Source: Arthrobacter sp. RIT-PI-e (lineage in GTDB: Bacteria > Actinomycetota > Actinomycetes > Actinomycetales > Micrococcaceae). Taken from it: a DNA stretch of 64,000 bases. Shown piece after piece: positions 61,073-64,000 of this stretch. Location: NCBI RefSeq assembly GCF_001187915.1, contig NZ_LGIU01000085.1, forward strand, positions 94,731-158,730. The letters are read 5' to 3'. Position 1 is the first letter of the stretch. Every line of letters starts with the position of its first letter. A program made the position numbers and the translations under genes. The notes under the pieces were generated by a model, which was not told where the DNA came from, did no database searches, and was given only the letters and a program-made list of their open reading frames with translations.

Positions 61073-62679
61073 TCGCCGCCGACCTCGCGCCGCTCGCCGT
61101 CGTCCTGCCCTTCCTCGGGGCGGCAGTGACCTTCATCCTCATCAGGCATGCCCACGCGCAGCGCGCCGTGAGCATCTCGGTCCTCGGTGTCACCCTCCTC
61201 ATCGAGGTGCTGATGCTCGTCAACGCCCCGTCCACGGGAACGCACGCGGTGCGGCTGGGCGGATGGGAACCACCGTTCGGGATCGTGCTGGTGGTCGATC
61301 AGTTCTCGGCTCTGATGCTGGTGATCTCCTCGGCCGTGAGCCTCGCGGTGCTGATCTACGCCTCGGGCCAGGGCGTCGCGGACGGTGACGAGGACGGCCC
61401 GGTGTCGATCTTCCACCCCACCTACCTGATCCTCGTGGCCGGTGTGTCCAACGCCTTCCTCACCGGCGACCTGTTCAACCTGTACGTGGGATTCGAAATC
61501 CTGCTGACCGCCAGCTACGTGCTGATGACGCTCGGCGGTACGGCACCGCGGATCCGCGCCGGGGTGACGTACGTGGTGGTCAGCGTGGTCTCCTCCATGC
61601 TGTTCCTCATCGCGATCGGCATGATCTACGGTGCCACCGGGACCATCAACATGGCCGATCTCGCCGTGAAGCTCGAGGACGTGGACCCGGCCACGCAGCT
61701 GGTGCTGCACCTGATGCTGCTGGTGGCGTTCGGCATCAAGGCCGCCGTCTTCCCGCTCTCCTTCTGGTTGCCGGACTCCTACCCCACGGCGCCGGCACCG
61801 GTGACGGCGGTGTTCGCGGGGCTGCTGACCAAGGTGGGTGTCTACGCGATGGTGCGTGTCGAGACGCTCCTGTTCCCGGGGGACCGCATCAACTCGCTCC
61901 TGATGGTGGTGGCGCTGCTGACCATGATCGTGGGCATCCTCGGGGCCCTGGCGCAGTCGGACATCAAGAGGCTGCTCTCCTTCACGCTCGTGAGCCACAT
62001 CGGGTACATGGTGTTCGGTCTGGCGATCTCCACGCGGGTGGGCCTCGGTGCGGCGGTGTACTACGTGGCGCACCACATCACGGTGCAGACCAGTCTGTTC
62101 CTGGTCACCGGTCTCATCGAGCGGCGCGGCGGTACGGCCAACGTGGACCGGCTCGGCGGACTCGCGAAGCTCTCACCGCTGCTCGGCGTCCTGTTCTTCG
62201 TCCCGGCCATGAACCTCGCGGGCATCCCGCCGTTCTCCGGCTTCCTGGGGAAGCTGGGGCTCATCCAGGCCGGCGTGGATCTCGGCACACCGCTGACCTA
62301 CGTGCTCGTCGCCGCCAGCGTGGTCACGAGTCTGCTGACGCTCCTGGTGATGGCCCGCGTGTGGAACCGCGCGTTCTGGCGCAGCACCGAGGACGTGGCG
62401 GACCCGGATCCCATCCTCCTGGCCAGCAAGGCCGACGGCAGCAGCATCGGCACCTCCCGCCACGTGACCGGTGAGGACACGGGGCGCTTCGCGGGGAAGA
62501 ACCCGGTCACCCTCCTCCCGCGCACCATGACGGGCCCCACAATCGGGCTGGTGGGGCTGGGCCTCGCGCTCACCTTCCTCGCCGGCCCGCTCTTCACGCT
62601 CAGTGACGGCGCCGCGCAGGAGATGCTCGATCGCACCCCGTACATCGAGGCCGTGCTGGGCGAGGGGGCAGACCGATGA
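61069..62679 (+). CDS. mrpD: Na+/H+ antiporter subunit D (MrpD)
   Basis: A 536-residue NuoN/M-like protein with about 14 helices. Key motifs are LTGDLFNLYVGFEILLTASYVLMTLGG (Glu), FGIKAAVFPLSFWLPDSYPTAPAPVTAVFAGLLTKVGVYAMVR (Lys) and GIPPFSGFLGKLGLIQAG. A hydrophilic insert near residue 440 (DVADPDPILLASKADGSSIGTSRHVTGEDTGRF) precedes the last helix. Starts at GTG 61069, overlaps mrpE by 4 bp. It is the second proton/sodium channel of the Mrp complex. Confidence 0.96.
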   Translation: MIAADLAPLAVVLPFLGAAVTFILIRHAHAQRAVSISVLGVTLLIEVLMLVNAPSTGTHAVRLGGWEPPFGIVLVVDQFSALMLVISSAVSLAVLIYASGQGVADGDEDGPVSIFHPTYLILVAGVSNAFLTGDLFNLYVGFEILLTASYVLMTLGGTAPRIRAGVTYVVVSVVSSMLFLIAIGMIYGATGTINMADLAVKLEDVDPATQLVLHLMLLVAFGIKAAVFPLSFWLPDSYPTAPAPVTAVFAGLLTKVGVYAMVRVETLLFPGDRINSLLMVVALLTMIVGILGALAQSDIKRLLSFTLVSHIGYMVFGLAISTRVGLGAAVYYVAHHITVQTSLFLVTGLIERRGGTANVDRLGGLAKLSPLLGVLFFVPAMNLAGIPPFSGFLGKLGLIQAGVDLGTPLTYVLVAASVVTSLLTLLVMARVWNRAFWRSTEDVADPDPILLASKADGSSIGTSRHVTGEDTGRFAGKNPVTLLPRTMTGPTIGLVGLGLALTFLAGPLFTLSDGAAQEMLDRTPYIEAVLGEGADR

Positions 62680-63221
62680 GCAGACAACGGATCCCGCTGA
62701 TCACCGAACTCCCCCTGGTCCTGTGGCTGGTCCTGGTCTGGGGTGCGCTCTGGCAGGACTTCGGCCTGGGCAACCTCGTCTTCGGTGCGTTGATCGCGTA
62801 CGTGATCGTGAACTTCTTCTACCTGCCCCCGGTGGAGCTGACGGGGCGGTTCAACCCGTTGCTGCTGGTGCCGTTCCTCGGACGATTCCTCTTCCAGCTG
62901 GTCACGGCCAGCTTCGAGGTGTTCTGGCTGGCACTCACCAAGGGCCCCACCCTGCGGAACGCGGTGGTGGCCGTGCAACTGCGCAGCCACTCCGACATCC
63001 TCGTGACCGCCACCGGCCACGCGATCTCCCTGATCCCCGGATCACTGGTGCTGGAGGTGGACCGCTCCACGTCCACGCTGTACCTCCACGCCCTGAACGT
63101 GAGCAACGAGGCCGACGCGGATGCCATCCGCCGGGACGTACGGGCCACGGAGGCGTGGCTGATCCGGATCCTCGGGAGTCGTGCGGATCTGGCAGCGCTG
63201 AAGGCGGAGGAGAAGGCATGA
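62676..63221 (+). CDS. mrpE: Na+/H+ antiporter subunit E (MrpE)
   Basis: A 181-residue subunit: LPLVLWLVLVWGALWQDFGLGNLVFGALIAYVIVNFFYLPPV then FQLVTASFEVFWLALTKGPTLRNAVVAVQLRS and TGHAISLIPGSLVLEVD, all typical for MrpE. Overlaps both neighbours by 4 bp (ATGA). Confidence 0.95.
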   Translation: MSRQRIPLITELPLVLWLVLVWGALWQDFGLGNLVFGALIAYVIVNFFYLPPVELTGRFNPLLLVPFLGRFLFQLVTASFEVFWLALTKGPTLRNAVVAVQLRSHSDILVTATGHAISLIPGSLVLEVDRSTSTLYLHALNVSNEADADAIRRDVRATEAWLIRILGSRADLAALKAEEKA

Positions 63222-63475
63222 CCGCAGTGATATATGTGGTGGGCGGCATACTCAGCCTCGCGGCGATCATGGCCGTCTACCGGGCGGTGATCGGGCCGTC
63301 GGTCCTCGATCGGGTCCTCGCGCTCGACGTGGTCCTCGCCACCATCGGCGCCGGACTGGTCCTGAACATGATCGTGGGGCGTCACACGGACAACCTGGTG
63401 CTGCTCGTGGTGGTCTCGCTGATCGGGTTCATCGGGTCCGTGACCGTGGCCCGGTTCGTCACGGACAGGAAGTAG
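63218..63475 (+). CDS. mrpF: Na+/H+ antiporter subunit F (MrpF)
   Basis: An 85-residue three-helix subunit: VVGGILSLAAIMAVYRAVIGPSVLDRVLALDVVLATIGAGLVL then LVLLVVVSLIGFIGSVTVARFVTDRK. The conserved Pro-Asp (GPSVLDRVLALD) lines the ion path. Its ATG overlaps the mrpE stop and the GGAGAAGG site lies inside mrpE. Confidence 0.95.
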   Translation: MTAVIYVVGGILSLAAIMAVYRAVIGPSVLDRVLALDVVLATIGAGLVLNMIVGRHTDNLVLLVVVSLIGFIGSVTVARFVTDRK

Positions 63476-63479
63476 GGCC

Positions 63480-63872
63480 ATGATCCACGACGTGATCGTC
63501 TCGGTGCTGCTCATCGGAGGAGCGCTGATGTCCCTCGCCGCAGGTGTGGGTCTGGTGCGCTTCCCGGATCTGCTCTCCCGCATGCACGCGGCCACCAAAC
63601 CCCAGGTCCTCGGGCTGCTCCTGTTCCTGCTGGCCCTCGCGGTCGAACTCGAGGTCTGGGCGCTGGTGCCGGTCCTGGTGCTGTGCTGGATCTTCCAGCT
63701 GCTCACCAGCCCCGTCTCCGCCCACATGGTCGGTCGCGCCGGGTACCGTACGCGTCACCTGCGCCGCGAACTGCTGACCCTCGACGAGCTGGACGACATC
63801 GTGACCCACGCCGCCCACGACGACACCCCGCGTCAGGCAGCCGGGCCTGCACAGGAGGACACCCGGCACTAG
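63480..63872 (+). CDS. mrpG: Na+/H+ antiporter subunit G (MrpG)
   Basis: A 130-residue subunit: LLIGGALMSLAAGVGLVRFPDLLSRMHAATKPQVLGLLLFLLALAVE and FQLLTSPVSAHMVGRAGYRT carry the MrpG signature. It ends the operon, 4 bp after mrpF with AGGAAG upstream. The C-terminal 30 residues are polar and variable. The insertion element begins within a few bases of its stop codon. Confidence 0.95.
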   Translation: MIHDVIVSVLLIGGALMSLAAGVGLVRFPDLLSRMHAATKPQVLGLLLFLLALAVELEVWALVPVLVLCWIFQLLTSPVSAHMVGRAGYRTRHLRRELLTLDELDDIVTHAAHDDTPRQAAGPAQEDTRH

Positions 63873-63874
63873 GT

Positions 63875-64000
63875 GTTGTGGGTCATGACGTTGCTAACGC
63901 GCCAGGTGGTGTGAGCGTGCGAAAGGGGTAGGTCCCCGAGCGCAGGATGGAAGTACCTCTACAACCCATCCGCGCGAAGGACCTACCCCTCATGACCCAC
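63875..64000 (+). mobile_element. Left end of an IS481-like insertion sequence (cut by window edge)
   Basis: Just after the mrpG stop the sequence TGTTGTGGGTCATGACGTTG looks like a terminal repeat starting with TGT. A transposase-like start follows at 63992 (ATG ACC CAC, MTH) with AAGGA 10 nt upstream, as I recall for actinobacterial IS481-type transposases. A 12-bp inverted pair (AGGGGTAGGTCC at 63924 and its complement at 63979) with an inner GGATGG/CCATCC pair lies between the end and the gene. Only the first three codons are in the window, so the family is a likely guess. Confidence 0.6.

Overview
This 64 kb window comes from a high-GC Gram-positive bacterium. It is most likely an actinomycete of the order Micrococcales and probably close to Arthrobacter or another Micrococcaceae. 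The grounds are the very GC-rich third codon positions, frequent GTG/TTG starts and ATGA/GTGA gene overlaps, actinobacterial family types (a DUF6297-like exporter pair, a DUF6480-like membrane protein, an UMF1-type MFS transporter, an LpqY/SugABC-like importer, a zinc-independent L28-L33-S14 cluster) and actinobacterial regulatory sites (guanidine-III riboswitch, DtxR/IdeR boxes, PhoP box, Zur-like box). It reads as ordinary chromosome. The only mobile DNA seen is the left end of an IS481-like element at the extreme right edge.

Layout. 1-7.5 kb: a cut aldo/keto reductase, a zinc alcohol dehydrogenase, a Cys-rich small protein, a guanidinium exporter behind a guanidine-III riboswitch, an HTH/DUF3887 protein, an ABC-F ATPase, an EAL protein, and a divergent GAF protein whose N-terminus resembles the Cys-rich protein. 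7.6-14.1 kb: an M20 amidohydrolase with an AbgT transporter, a small membrane-protein locus with disturbed reading frames, and an ABC exporter pair. 14.2-18.2 kb: a lipoprotein, a PHO-boxed alkaline phosphatase, a GNAT acetyltransferase and an ATP-grasp protein. 18.2-18.8 kb: a three-unit tandem repeat array with conserved mini-reading frames, the least explained element here. 18.8-25.3 kb: ChaB, an iron-siderophore binding lipoprotein with a DtxR box, stress-type small proteins, a flavin disulfide reductase, a duplicated STAS-like protein and an MscS channel. 25.4-31 kb: a MASE1 histidine kinase, an epimerase, a YihY protein and a thiol-dependent quinone reductase. 31-35.2 kb: a four-gene iron-siderophore uptake and reduction operon with a DtxR box and a separate 28-bp dyad. 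35.4-41.6 kb: an M23 peptidase, lipid kinase, SGNH hydrolase, MarR, a GlgC-like enzyme, the Zur-type ribosomal protein cluster and HU. 41.7-48.5 kb: a CopD-CtaG fusion coupled to a thioredoxin-NHL protein, a PRISE-type reductase and two membrane proteins. 48.6-55.4 kb: a sugar ABC importer, panD, tRNA-Gly and a protealysin-like protease with an emfourin-like inhibitor. 55.4-63.9 kb: dcd, an MFS transporter and a complete mrpACDEFG antiporter operon. 63.9-64 kb: IS left end.

Several genes form physiological sets. Iron import is split between a binding protein at 19.4 kb and its likely permeases, ATPase and ferric reductase at 31-35 kb, all behind matching DtxR-type boxes. Zinc shortage is answered by Cys-free ribosomal proteins and phosphate shortage by the alkaline phosphatase. 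Guanidine relief runs through a riboswitch-controlled exporter. Sodium, pH and osmotic stress are served by Mrp and MscS.

Limits: all calls are by eye. A few places carry unusually G/C-rich, poorly conserved stretches or apparent frameshifts that may be sequence errors, and these are flagged.
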